A stretch of DNA of 36,188 nucleotides from Algimonas arctica (lineage in GTDB: Bacteria > Pseudomonadota > Alphaproteobacteria > Caulobacterales > Maricaulaceae), in assembly GCF_014652695.1 (NCBI RefSeq), contig NZ_BMZH01000018.1:1-36188 (forward strand), written 5' to 3'. Positions 25,702 through 34,162 of the stretch are shown here, in pieces. Numbering within the stretch: position 1 is the stretch's first letter; every line of letters starts with the position of its first letter. The notes below the pieces were generated by a model, which saw nothing but the letters and a program-made list of their open reading frames with translations, was not told the origin of the DNA and did no database searches. Position numbers and translations under genes: made by a program.

Positions 25702-25798
25702 TGATACGCGATCATTGATTTTGGAATTCCAATCCCCACTTGAAATTGATTGATCTAAACACACCCTTCAATATGGCCCATACATGCCGGAGAGAGAC

Positions 25799-26197
25799 AT
25801 GACGCAGCCTGCATTCACATCCTTCAACAAGCCTGAAATTTACATCACAGACGAAGATTTCAAGCTGTTATCGCCATTCGCAAATGGCGCATCAGCTGCG
25901 GCAGAGCTCCTTTTTGAAGAGATTGATCGTGCTGAACGCGTAGAGCCGAACTCGACTGTTTCATTCGTTAAAATCGGTTCGACCATTCAGTATAAAGACA
26001 TGACGTCCGGAACCACGAAACAAGTGCAACTCGTCCTCCCGAAAGATGCGGATATCAGTAACGGTCAAATATCAATTTTGACGCCTGTCGGGGCCTCATT
26101 GATCGGATTGACTGAAAACGCCGGGTTCGAATGGGTGGGCAATGATGGTCATTTGCGTGAACTAAAAATCTTGAGCATATCGAACGAACTAAAATAA
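25799..26197 (+). CDS. rnk: Rnk-like GreA/GreB-fold transcription factor
   Basis: Predicted 132-residue cytosolic protein with an N-terminal helical arm (about 1-45) and a GreA/GreB C-terminal domain: KQVQLVLPKDADISNGQ, then ISILTPVGASLIGLT and a terminal FEWVGNDGHLRELKILS. Rnk-type proteins bind RNA polymerase near the secondary channel and were first described as regulators of nucleoside diphosphate kinase. The start is ATG 25799 because GGAGAG (25788-25793) is well placed; an upstream ATG at 25784 overlaps that site. It lies alone, convergent with the MscS channel gene. Confidence 0.85.
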   Translation: MTQPAFTSFNKPEIYITDEDFKLLSPFANGASAAAELLFEEIDRAERVEPNSTVSFVKIGSTIQYKDMTSGTTKQVQLVLPKDADISNGQISILTPVGASLIGLTENAGFEWVGNDGHLRELKILSISNELK

Positions 26198-26210
26198 GTT
26201 TTCGCGGCGG

Positions 26211-26310
26211 AGACAAGGCCGCTGGATGGGCGCGCAAGTTTGGGAGTAACCTGCGTGCCTTGTCTAGCGAAGCGTATTGGGGATCGGGCTACGGCGGCTT
26301 TCGACCGCCG
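26211..26310. other. Inverted repeats between convergent genes
   Basis: AGACAAGGC (26211-26219) pairs with GCCTTGTCT (26257-26265), and CGGCGG (26292-26297) with CCGCCG (26305-26310). Either hairpin could end transcription of rnk or of the channel gene on the opposite strand. Neither has a T-run. A short direct repeat GAGATAGTCA follows just downstream. Confidence 0.35.
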
Positions 26311-26453
26311 AGATAGTCAAGACAGCCACCTGAGATAGTCACCTGGGGGCGACGGACGTGACGGTGATCGTGGGGCCGCCACAAGCACAGCACAAACACA
26401 AGGCCGTATGGATTTAAACGCGAGTCCCAGCCTTTTAGGCCGATCAACACTCA

Positions 26454-29400
26454 TCATTTTTCATCTGTGCTTATGGGTTTGACCTCTGGCGCATCTGGTC
26501 GGGTTGGCTTCCTCGGTTTGCGAATAATGTGAATGTCGCGTTGCGGGAAGGCGAGGTCAATGCCGGCCGCTTGCAATCGGGTGTGAACCTCTGAATGGAT
26601 ATCGTTCTTTGTGGCTAAGCGTTTAGAAATTGACGCGACATAGGCGCGGATTTCGTAATTGAGCGTGCTGTCCGCGTGTTCGATAAAAAACACTGAGGGA
26701 GCCGGATCTTCCAGCACGTCAGGGTGCTGTGTGACGACATCGATCATTATGCCGCGTGCGAGCTCCAAGTCGGAGTCGTATCCGATGCCGATGGTGATCA
26801 ACAATCGTGTCACGCTATCATTGAGCGTCCAATTGGTGACATTTTCGGCGATAATGACCTTATTGGGGATCAGAACTTCCCGGCGCTCAAAGTCGGTTAT
26901 CGTCGTCGCACGGATAGAGATATTGCTGACCGTGCCATCAATGCCGCCAACGGTCACAACATCGCCGACTCTGATGGGGCGTTCCAACAGGATGATGATG
27001 CCGGACACAAAGTTAGACACGATCTCGCCTAACCCAAAACCCAACCCGACACTCAGCGCGGCGGCAATCCATTGAAGCTTGGACCAGTCGAGACCAATTT
27101 TGTTAAGCGCGAACAGAACCGCTGCGGAGACTAAAACATATCCGATAATAGTCGAGGCCGCAAAACGTGACCCCGGTCGCATATCGATTTTTTGAGCAAT
27201 GCCGAGGGCGAAAAGACCTCGCATATTCCGAGCTAGGAAAAAGCCCATGAAAACAGCGAAAAAAGCAAACACCAGATCACTCAAACTCACAGGTTGAGAG
27301 GTTGCCACACCGTCGACTGTTCTAACCCCTTCCCAGAGGACAATGGAGTTGGTGATGTCGAAGGCTGGCAGGATAGATTTCCAAATCATATACAGCCCGA
27401 ACAGCAAAGCCGCTGAGGTTATAAGCCAGATGAAAGTCTTGGCCTCTTTGTTGATGGCTTCAACATTATCAAAGTCCGCAGGATCAAATGTCGGGAGGTT
27501 GTCCCCGGCAAGATCGTCTTCATTCTGCTTTGCTTCCAAAGCGCTTTGATGTCTTATAAACGCCCGACTCCGCGCAGCATGCCGTTCCGTAACTTCATAT
27601 GTTCTTGAAAGAACGCCGTATAATAGAGACGCTAGAAGAATGAGCAGGGCGCTTATGAACAGCTTAGACTGTAGGATCATCGCCGTATCAAAATACCCGA
27701 ATAATGTCAGACTTGCCAAAAAGAGCGGAAGCCCGGCAAACAGTGCAAAGACGATGAAACCGACAGATTTATAGGACAAATTCCCAAACATATGTTTTGA
27801 GACTTCACTCTTTGGGCGAAGAATTCTAAACCCGGCAACAGACAAAATAATCGATATAAAAATAAACGCTATTCTTCCTAAGCCGTACTCATTGGCAGCA
27901 TCATCCATCGTGATGGCATAATTATAGAAGAAGGCGCCAATCGGCATGAGCACGGCTAACCATTTCAGGTTTTGATGCAACACTTCGCGCGGCCTCGTTG
28001 ACCATCGAAAATGCTTATCGATTGCGCCGCACGGTGCTGCAAGGGCGGAAAAATAGGTGAAGATGAAGACGACGATCGCCGTATTTCTGAGGGCCACAAA
28101 TATCGCATTTGGAAACACAAGGTCAGGGTCTCCAAGAAGGTTAGCAAGTGCAAATATGGCGATGGGCAGGGCTGCGACGTTAAGCGCGCCTATAAGAAGG
28201 ACATAAGGTGTGAGCCATTGTGCATCCGTATCAACCCTATGTAGCTTCAACGAAATATCTTTGAAACGCGCGTTAAATCGTTTTCGAAGCGCAAAAAGCC
28301 CTAGGCTGATGAGAAGCAAAATGACGGTCAATGCGTTTCGTTTGGCCGAATTTTCTAACACGTCTCTCGCCGTGATCGACCAGTTGCGGGGCGACAAAAA
28401 AGATTGCGCTGAGGTCGATATTTGTTCGAACCATGTCCCATCGAGGCTCTTATTTGTCGGGAGCCAAAGCAATCGTCCGTCTAACGCGCGGCGCAAGGAT
28501 CGGGTTTTTACGTCTAATACATCCAATTTAACTCGACGGTTCGTCTGATTAGCATCAAGCCTTACAGCCATCGCCGTCAATTCCGACAAGGTGCTGCGGC
28601 GACTTTCCAAAATTTCAAAATCACTCAATGTGATATCGTTCCCGAGCGAGTCGCTCATTTCGTCATACTGATCTTCCCAGACGATGCTCTCGAGCTGCAG
28701 GTTAATTTGCCGGCTTTGCAAGTCTTTGATGGCAACAGTTATCTCTAAGGGAGATGGCAGATCACTGCGTAACCGGCGTAAAATGTCGCCCAATTCTCCG
28801 TCTGCCCGTCCCGCAGCGACGATCCGTTCAACCAGACGCATAGACTTGTCTGCATCCGCAATTTTTTCATCGGTTGAGATGACAAGAGACAATTCGTCAT
28901 AATAGCTCTCTGTCAGTGTTGTCAGCTGCCGTGACAGAGCCAAATTTGTTTCAAGTTGACGCGTTTCTTCAATAGTCTGCGCGTTGTCTATGCGTCGCTC
29001 TAGATCGTCGACCCGAAGCCGGGCCTGCCGTAAATCTGATTGCTTGAGCTCAATTCGAATGGTTTCCGTTAAGCGTTTTAGAAAGGTCAGTCTTTGGCTT
29101 TCAACCCGTATACGCTGTTCCAAAATTGACTGTCTAACTGGCAAAGACTCCAATTCTTTTTCATACATTTCCGCCCGCGTTAAATTTCGGGCCCGTGTGA
29201 TCGCTAAGAACAAATTCCGAGCCTTCGTCTCAACATCACCCATGTCTGTCGCAGACGTCTCAGCAACAGGCACACCGTTGATACGTTCACGCGCTTGAAT
29301 GAGGTCTTCGGAAATGACAGCGCCGCGGCGCGCGAGTTCGGACAGCCCTTTTTTGAGTATAGAAATTTGCGCGGTCACAGACTCTTGCTCAGATTGATAT

Positions 29401-29789
29401 TGTTGCAATCGATCCTTTAAAACGTTTGTCGCTTGATCACTGTCCGGCATTGGATACTTATCCGCCATGTCACCCATGAGGGTCGAGAGCGCTTTGATTT
29501 GGCTCTCTCTGGTCGCCATTGTCGCTGCGTAGGCTTCTCTTTGGGCCTCAAACTTAATCAGATCGTCCAACGCCGCTTCCGATGAGCTGATAATCGATGT
29601 TATCTCGGTTGCGTCTTGGTCGGTTGAGGCAGAGATTTCGAATAGGGCCACCGCAAATTCGTCGGAAGTCATGTCTGTGAACTGGGCAAACGCAGAGACA
29701 GCAATCAACAGAGAAAACAAAAGCCCTGCACAGGAACACAGAATAACTTTGGGGGCTGTCGTTAGTATTTTCATTGGGTCTCTTGTCAT
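26454..29789 (-). CDS. Large MscS-family mechanosensitive channel (MscK-like architecture)
   Basis: Predicted 1111-residue inner-membrane channel that opens under membrane tension in osmotic downshock. After a signal peptide (LLFSLLIAVSAFAQ) comes a long periplasmic coiled-coil domain (about 35-470; heptad-like Leu/Glu/Arg runs such as RQARLRVDDLERRIDNAQ). A bundle of hydrophobic helices follows, then the conserved MscS core near 915-1090: GLGFGLGEIVSNFVSG, LLERPIRVGDVV, VSNISIRATTITDFERRE, LIPNKVIIAENVTNWTL and a mixed C-terminal domain. The length and the periplasmic domain match MscK/MscM-type proteins rather than small MscS. ATG 29789 is used; ATG 29774 also fits. The gene stands alone on the minus strand. 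Confidence 0.9.
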   Translation of the reverse strand: MTRDPMKILTTAPKVILCSCAGLLFSLLIAVSAFAQFTDMTSDEFAVALFEISASTDQDATEITSIISSSEAALDDLIKFEAQREAYAATMATRESQIKALSTLMGDMADKYPMPDSDQATNVLKDRLQQYQSEQESVTAQISILKKGLSELARRGAVISEDLIQARERINGVPVAETSATDMGDVETKARNLFLAITRARNLTRAEMYEKELESLPVRQSILEQRIRVESQRLTFLKRLTETIRIELKQSDLRQARLRVDDLERRIDNAQTIEETRQLETNLALSRQLTTLTESYYDELSLVISTDEKIADADKSMRLVERIVAAGRADGELGDILRRLRSDLPSPLEITVAIKDLQSRQINLQLESIVWEDQYDEMSDSLGNDITLSDFEILESRRSTLSELTAMAVRLDANQTNRRVKLDVLDVKTRSLRRALDGRLLWLPTNKSLDGTWFEQISTSAQSFLSPRNWSITARDVLENSAKRNALTVILLLISLGLFALRKRFNARFKDISLKLHRVDTDAQWLTPYVLLIGALNVAALPIAIFALANLLGDPDLVFPNAIFVALRNTAIVVFIFTYFSALAAPCGAIDKHFRWSTRPREVLHQNLKWLAVLMPIGAFFYNYAITMDDAANEYGLGRIAFIFISIILSVAGFRILRPKSEVSKHMFGNLSYKSVGFIVFALFAGLPLFLASLTLFGYFDTAMILQSKLFISALLILLASLLYGVLSRTYEVTERHAARSRAFIRHQSALEAKQNEDDLAGDNLPTFDPADFDNVEAINKEAKTFIWLITSAALLFGLYMIWKSILPAFDITNSIVLWEGVRTVDGVATSQPVSLSDLVFAFFAVFMGFFLARNMRGLFALGIAQKIDMRPGSRFAASTIIGYVLVSAAVLFALNKIGLDWSKLQWIAAALSVGLGFGLGEIVSNFVSGIIILLERPIRVGDVVTVGGIDGTVSNISIRATTITDFERREVLIPNKVIIAENVTNWTLNDSVTRLLITIGIGYDSDLELARGIMIDVVTQHPDVLEDPAPSVFFIEHADSTLNYEIRAYVASISKRLATKNDIHSEVHTRLQAAGIDLAFPQRDIHIIRKPRKPTRPDAPEVKPISTDEK

Positions 29790-29923
29790 TCTGGATATGA
29801 CTGCATGTTTGTTGATGCGGCTTATCTAGTCTCAAGATTGAAAGCCCTCGACAGGGTATGCTGGGGCCTCTCAAAAGCAATCGGTTGGTATGGATTACGC
29901 GTCCGGTTTAGATTTTCGAACAA

Positions 29924-30178
29924 TTAGAGTATGATGGCTCTTTGACGTCCATCATGGCCCCGTCGCTTTACTCCAGAACATAACACCGTCCTTTTGATAT
30001 TATGCACCCGAAGCGGATACAACAGTGGAAGCGTGTAGGTTTCTCCATCAACAGTCAAATCTAACGCGTGACCGGATTTAACATATTCAACCGCAACGGA
30101 CGTATTCTCCGCACTGACACCGGATATGTATTTCGACGATCCAAGTTTCCGTTGCCCTGCATGGGCTTCAAGCTCTAT
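29924..30178 (-). pseudogene. Unrecognised coding fragment
   Basis: One minus-strand frame is open for 84 codons without a Met start: ELEAHAGQRKLGSSKYISGV, then SAENTSVAVEYVKSGHALDL and TVDGETYTLPL, ending at a TAA (29926-29924). Just upstream a neighbouring frame reads YQLKVMMPEFE before a stop, as if one base were lost. The codon pattern looks protein-like, but I do not recognise the family. The rest of 29790-30264 shows no gene. Confidence 0.35.
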
Positions 30179-30264
30179 TCAAATTCTGGCATCATCACTT
30201 TAAGTTGGTAATGTCGGGCTTGCCGTACATGGCCGTCTTCGTAGTCTGATTGGAGTTAAAACCT

Positions 30265-30954
30265 GTGGCGACTTATTTAGTGACAGGGGGCAATCGCGGC
30301 ATCGGAGCCGCGACGGTCAAGGCGATACGCGCACTCAATCCCGACGCGAGGATCCTAATCGCTAGTCGGACCGCGCCGGAACTGAGCCATAATGTCGAAT
30401 GGATTGAAGCCGATCTGGCAACGCAGGTCGGCCTGTCCGCTGTCAAAGAACATCTGCCGGACTGCGATGGCTTGATCAACAACGCGGGTATCATGATTGG
30501 CAAAGGGGCCTTTGATATCACCGAGCAAGAGCGGGATATGACTCGGGCGATTAATCAGATTGCCGTGGTTGAGTTGTCGCTTGCGCTCATTAAAGCGGCC
30601 GCCGGCAAGCCTGTCCGGATCGTCAACAATTCATCGATCGCCGCCCATCTCGGTCATCCGGATATCTGGTACGGGATGACGAAAGCCGCGGTTTTGAATT
30701 TCACCAAAAGCGTCGCAAAGTCTTTTGGGCCACAAGGTGTTGTTTGCAACTGCGTGGCCGCAGGTCCGGTTGAAACGGACATGTTGAATAAGATACCGGA
30801 CGGACGGCAACAGGCTCTGAAGTCCGCTGCGATACTGGGTCGCTTTGCTAAACCCTCTGACGTCGCCGATGTTATGGCGTGGCTTGCCATCGACAGCCCC
30901 GACTACGTCAACGGTGTTTGTATCGACATCAATAATGGCACATACATGAGATAG
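30265..30954 (+). CDS. Short-chain dehydrogenase/reductase (SDR)
   Basis: Predicted 229-residue NAD(P)-dependent oxidoreductase with a classical SDR fold. The nucleotide-binding motif TGGNRGIG is at residues 7-14 and NNAG near 75. The catalytic set is S123, Y136 and K140 (NNSSIAAHLG, YGMTK). GTG 30265 is chosen because GGAG lies 9 nt upstream (30252-30255) and it places the first beta strand at the N-terminus; the longer frame from 30250 (TTG) adds only five residues. The deacylase gene follows after 16 nt with its own ribosome site, so they form an operon. The substrate is unknown; a link to D-amino-acid or acyl-amino-acid breakdown is inferred from position. Confidence 0.88.
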   Translation: MATYLVTGGNRGIGAATVKAIRALNPDARILIASRTAPELSHNVEWIEADLATQVGLSAVKEHLPDCDGLINNAGIMIGKGAFDITEQERDMTRAINQIAVVELSLALIKAAAGKPVRIVNNSSIAAHLGHPDIWYGMTKAAVLNFTKSVAKSFGPQGVVCNCVAAGPVETDMLNKIPDGRQQALKSAAILGRFAKPSDVADVMAWLAIDSPDYVNGVCIDINNGTYMR

Positions 30955-30970
30955 ATAATCGAGGAAGTTC

Positions 30971-32743
30971 ATGATAAAATACGATCTGAAAATATCGGGC
31001 GGATTGGTCTATGATGGCGATGGGGGCGAGCCCTCGGAAACCAATATTGCTGTGCGCGATGGCATGATTGTCGAAATCGGTGAATGCGCAGGCGACGCCA
31101 CGAAAAGCATTGACGCGGCAGGCGCTATCGTCACGCCCGGCTTCATTGATCTACATACCCACTATGATGGGCAGATTAGCTGGGATGAAGAACTAAAACC
31201 CTCCGTCAACCACGGTGTCACCACAATTGTTATGGGTAATTGCGGCGTGGGCTTTGCGCCCTGCCGCAAAACCGATCATGAAAAACTGATCAAGTTGATG
31301 CAAGGGGTGGAAGATATTCCAGGCAGTGCTTTGACGGAAGGATTGACCTGGGACTGGGAAAGCTTCCCTGAATATCTGGATGCCATCGATAACCGACCGC
31401 ACACGATCGATTTCCTGGCTATGGTGCCACACGATCCGTTGCGGGTGTTTGTCATGGGGGAGCGCGCTGTGTTTAACGAGCGCGCAACGGATGAAGACAT
31501 AGCGCAGATGCGCAAACTCACGCGCGAAGCGCTTGAAGCCGGCGCCATCGGATTTTCAACCGGCCGGTCAGATGCCCACCGCGATGCGGACGGCAACTGG
31601 ACACCGACCAGCGAGGCGGATCCGTCTGAGCTCTCAGGGATTGCAGAGGCCTTTAATGGTCTCGATTACGGTGTCCTGCATGCCGTCAATGATTTCGATC
31701 AGGAGCGTCCGGGCGATCAGTTCGACGATGAATTCGATGTGCTCGAAACCTATTTCCGCGCCGCTCCCGGTCATAAATCGTCAATGACACTGATGCAGCG
31801 CGACCTCGTGCCGGATCACTGGAAGATGATTATTAAGCGCACGGAAGACTTACAGAAAGAGGGCGTGGATTTGCGTCTGCAAGTCGCCCCGCGCGGGATT
31901 GGTCTGTTTCTGGGATTGCAATCGACCCATCACCCTTTGATGGCATTTCCTAGCTATATTGAGATTTCAAACCTACCCCTATCAGAACGGGTTAAGCGGT
32001 TGCGGGACCCCGCGCTGAAAGAAACGATATTGTCTGAAACTGCTGTTAAATTGGCCGTTAAGGGCTCCTCCATTCCCCCCATGACTGACACGCTGCTTGC
32101 TATGATGGACCATATCGCGGGCAAGATGTTCAAACTCTCTCCTGACGGCTCCGGCAACGCGGAATATGAGCAGGGCTATGACAGCTCAGCCGCAGCCGAA
32201 GCCGAGCGCAAAGGCGAGACTGTTCGGTCGATCCTGTATGACTGGTTGCTGGAAGATAACGGCGAGGCGCTGATTTACTTCCCGATCTATAATTACACCG
32301 ACATGAATTATGATGCTGTTCGCACGATGATGGCGCATCCGCTGTCCCTGCCCGGACTGTCCGATGGCGGCGCTCATGTCGGCTATATTTGCGATGCCAG
32401 CTTCCCGACATATCTTCTCTCGTACTGGGCACGCGACAGAAAGTCCGATCAGATTTCACTGACCCGCGTGGTGCAAATGCTCACAGCAGACGGCTCAGAC
32501 TATCTCAGCCTGACTGATCGCGGACGTTTGAAAGTGGGTCTGAAGGCCGATATCAATATCATCGATCACGATAAGCTTTCCTTGAAAGTGCCGCATATGG
32601 TCAAAGACCTGCCTGCCGGCGGCCAGCGCCTGCTGCAGGATGTGACAGGCTATCGCGCGACGTTCGTGTCCGGTGAACAAGTCATCGCAAATGATGAGCT
32701 GACAGACGCACGACCCGGACGATTGGTGAGAGCCAGCGCTTAA
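30971..32743 (+). CDS. N-acyl-D-amino-acid deacylase family amidohydrolase
   Basis: Predicted 590-residue cytosolic zinc amidohydrolase that removes the acyl group from N-acyl-D-amino acids or related compounds. Metal and active-site motifs: DLHTHYDGQ (D60, H62, H64), MGNCGVGFAPC (C91, the bridging Cys typical of the family), and LSDGGAHVG (catalytic Asp465). The product lacks a signal peptide, unlike the D-aminoacylase at 34163. GAGGA (30961-30965) lies 5 nt before ATG 30971. It is co-transcribed with the SDR gene. Family members also act on dihydropyrimidines and some are mis-named, so the substrate is tentative. Confidence 0.88.
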   Translation: MIKYDLKISGGLVYDGDGGEPSETNIAVRDGMIVEIGECAGDATKSIDAAGAIVTPGFIDLHTHYDGQISWDEELKPSVNHGVTTIVMGNCGVGFAPCRKTDHEKLIKLMQGVEDIPGSALTEGLTWDWESFPEYLDAIDNRPHTIDFLAMVPHDPLRVFVMGERAVFNERATDEDIAQMRKLTREALEAGAIGFSTGRSDAHRDADGNWTPTSEADPSELSGIAEAFNGLDYGVLHAVNDFDQERPGDQFDDEFDVLETYFRAAPGHKSSMTLMQRDLVPDHWKMIIKRTEDLQKEGVDLRLQVAPRGIGLFLGLQSTHHPLMAFPSYIEISNLPLSERVKRLRDPALKETILSETAVKLAVKGSSIPPMTDTLLAMMDHIAGKMFKLSPDGSGNAEYEQGYDSSAAAEAERKGETVRSILYDWLLEDNGEALIYFPIYNYTDMNYDAVRTMMAHPLSLPGLSDGGAHVGYICDASFPTYLLSYWARDRKSDQISLTRVVQMLTADGSDYLSLTDRGRLKVGLKADINIIDHDKLSLKVPHMVKDLPAGGQRLLQDVTGYRATFVSGEQVIANDELTDARPGRLVRASA

Positions 32744-32754
32744 ATCGTGCCGAC

Positions 32755-32772
32755 GGCCTTATCAGTTTAAAA
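32755..32772 (+). repeat. Solo IS6-type terminal motif
   Basis: GGCCTTATCAGTTTAAAA lies 12 nt after the deacylase stop and matches the IS6-type left tips elsewhere in the window; no transposase is attached. Confidence 0.55.
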
Positions 32773-32864
32773 GAGCATGCATGGCAGACGTCTCTGCCGT
32801 GCTCATGACGCAGCTATTCAACAGTCCTGCGCGAGAGCGGATATCGGGCAGGGCTGTTGAATAG
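32773..32864. terminator. Two hairpins between convergent genes
   Basis: The first is GGCAGA (32783-32788) with TCTGCC (32793-32798), extended by GAGCA and TGCTC. The second is a long stem: CTATTCAACAG (32814-32824) pairs perfectly with CTGTTGAATAG (32854-32864), extended inward by CCTGC/GCAGG. They lie between the deacylase (plus) and the symporter (minus) and could terminate both. No T-run is present, and the second could also be a small mobile repeat. Confidence 0.45.
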
Positions 32865-32933
32865 TGGCGTGACACCGAACGAGACTGACACGGCATCATC
32901 ACTATCCGTGAACAACGCCAATATTGACAATTT

Positions 32934-34160
32934 TCACTCTTTCATCGACTTTGCATCTGCCTGCGAGCTTTGTTTATCTACCAATACGGCCGCAGTAATT
33001 TGCCCGACCAAATTTACGACACTGCGCATCATATCGGGAATGCGGTCTATCCCTAACACAAGGGCCAATCCTGCGACGGGAACGCCGATGGCATCGAGGG
33101 CTGGCGCCATTGTCACAACACTGGACGACGGCACGGGCGCAACCGTCAGTGACACAAGGAATGTCGCGAGAAGGACAGCGCCGACGGTCCCAGCCGCAAT
33201 CGGCACGCCGTAAATATGGGCCAGAAACACAATTGCGGCCCCTTGAAAAAGCGCGCTCCCGGGTCGAAAAATAGACGCGCCAAACGGTATGAGCAGGTCC
33301 GCCGTTGTTTCGGATACATTCAGATTATGGGTCACTTCCTCGAGCGTGACAGGAATGGCGGCCACCGTGCTCGTCGTGGAAAAGGCGATAGACGATGACC
33401 CTAATATGCTTTTGAAAAACCGGACCGGACCCATTTTCGCGAACACTAGCAGCAAAGGCACAAAGACAAGGCCGACGAAAATCAACAATCCCAAAGTCAC
33501 ACAAAGGATGAAGACGCCCAAACTTTGAATAAGTCCCCAGCCCATTTGCGCCGTCGCGGGGGCAATGAGGCCGAAAACACCCACCGGCGCACAGAATAAT
33601 ATCCACCACACCATTTTAATGAGCGCGTCTCCGATGTCTTCTGCCGTAGAGATCATGCGGTCTTTGCGATCTACGGGCAATGTTCCCACCGCTGCGGCGA
33701 ACAAGGCTGTGAAGACAATCAAGGGCAAAATTTTGCCGTCAGCAGCCGCCGCAAAAGGGTTTGGCGGAATCAGACTCACAATGAAGTCCGTCATGCTTTG
33801 TAATTGTGGGATTTGGAGGTCGTCGGCGGGCGGCGTCACCATGTCCGGCACAAACTGCAATCCCAGGGTCATAACAGCCATGCCAATCAAAATCGCTGGC
33901 ACAAGCGTCATCCAATAGAAGGCCATCGTCATGCCCCCGATCTTTCCGAGCTTTCGCACATCCCCCAAGCGCGCGACGCTGGAGAAAATAATCACGACGA
34001 CGAGCGGGATCACGACCATATTAATCGCATTAATGAAGAGCTTGCCCACAGGCGCGGATTCGCGCGCGATCGCATATAAAACGGGACTCTCCGTCATCGC
34101 CGCGCCTAGCCCCACGCAGAGGCCCAGAAATAGCCCTAATGCAATCATCTTATTGAGCAT
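32934..34160 (-). CDS. Dicarboxylate/amino acid:cation symporter (DAACS) family protein
   Basis: Predicted 408-residue inner-membrane transporter with eight helices and two re-entrant loops. The N-terminal INAINMVVIPLVVVIIFSSV and the serine-rich loop SSSIAFSTTSTVAAIPVTLE are family features. In place of the NMDGT motif of typical members the sequence reads GASIFRPGSALFQGAAIVFL, so it belongs to a divergent subgroup and substrate and coupling ion are uncertain. It begins 2 nt after the stop of the D-aminoacylase gene and is the last gene of that operon, which suggests import of amino acids or peptides for the enzymes upstream (inference). Confidence 0.88.
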   Translation of the reverse strand: MLNKMIALGLFLGLCVGLGAAMTESPVLYAIARESAPVGKLFINAINMVVIPLVVVIIFSSVARLGDVRKLGKIGGMTMAFYWMTLVPAILIGMAVMTLGLQFVPDMVTPPADDLQIPQLQSMTDFIVSLIPPNPFAAAADGKILPLIVFTALFAAAVGTLPVDRKDRMISTAEDIGDALIKMVWWILFCAPVGVFGLIAPATAQMGWGLIQSLGVFILCVTLGLLIFVGLVFVPLLLVFAKMGPVRFFKSILGSSSIAFSTTSTVAAIPVTLEEVTHNLNVSETTADLLIPFGASIFRPGSALFQGAAIVFLAHIYGVPIAAGTVGAVLLATFLVSLTVAPVPSSSVVTMAPALDAIGVPVAGLALVLGIDRIPDMMRSVVNLVGQITAAVLVDKQSSQADAKSMKE

Positions 34161-34162
34161 AG

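Noticed and set aside
26310-26345. CRISPR-like direct repeat
   Set aside because: Only two copies of a 10-base repeat (GAGATAGTCA) at short spacing; no array.
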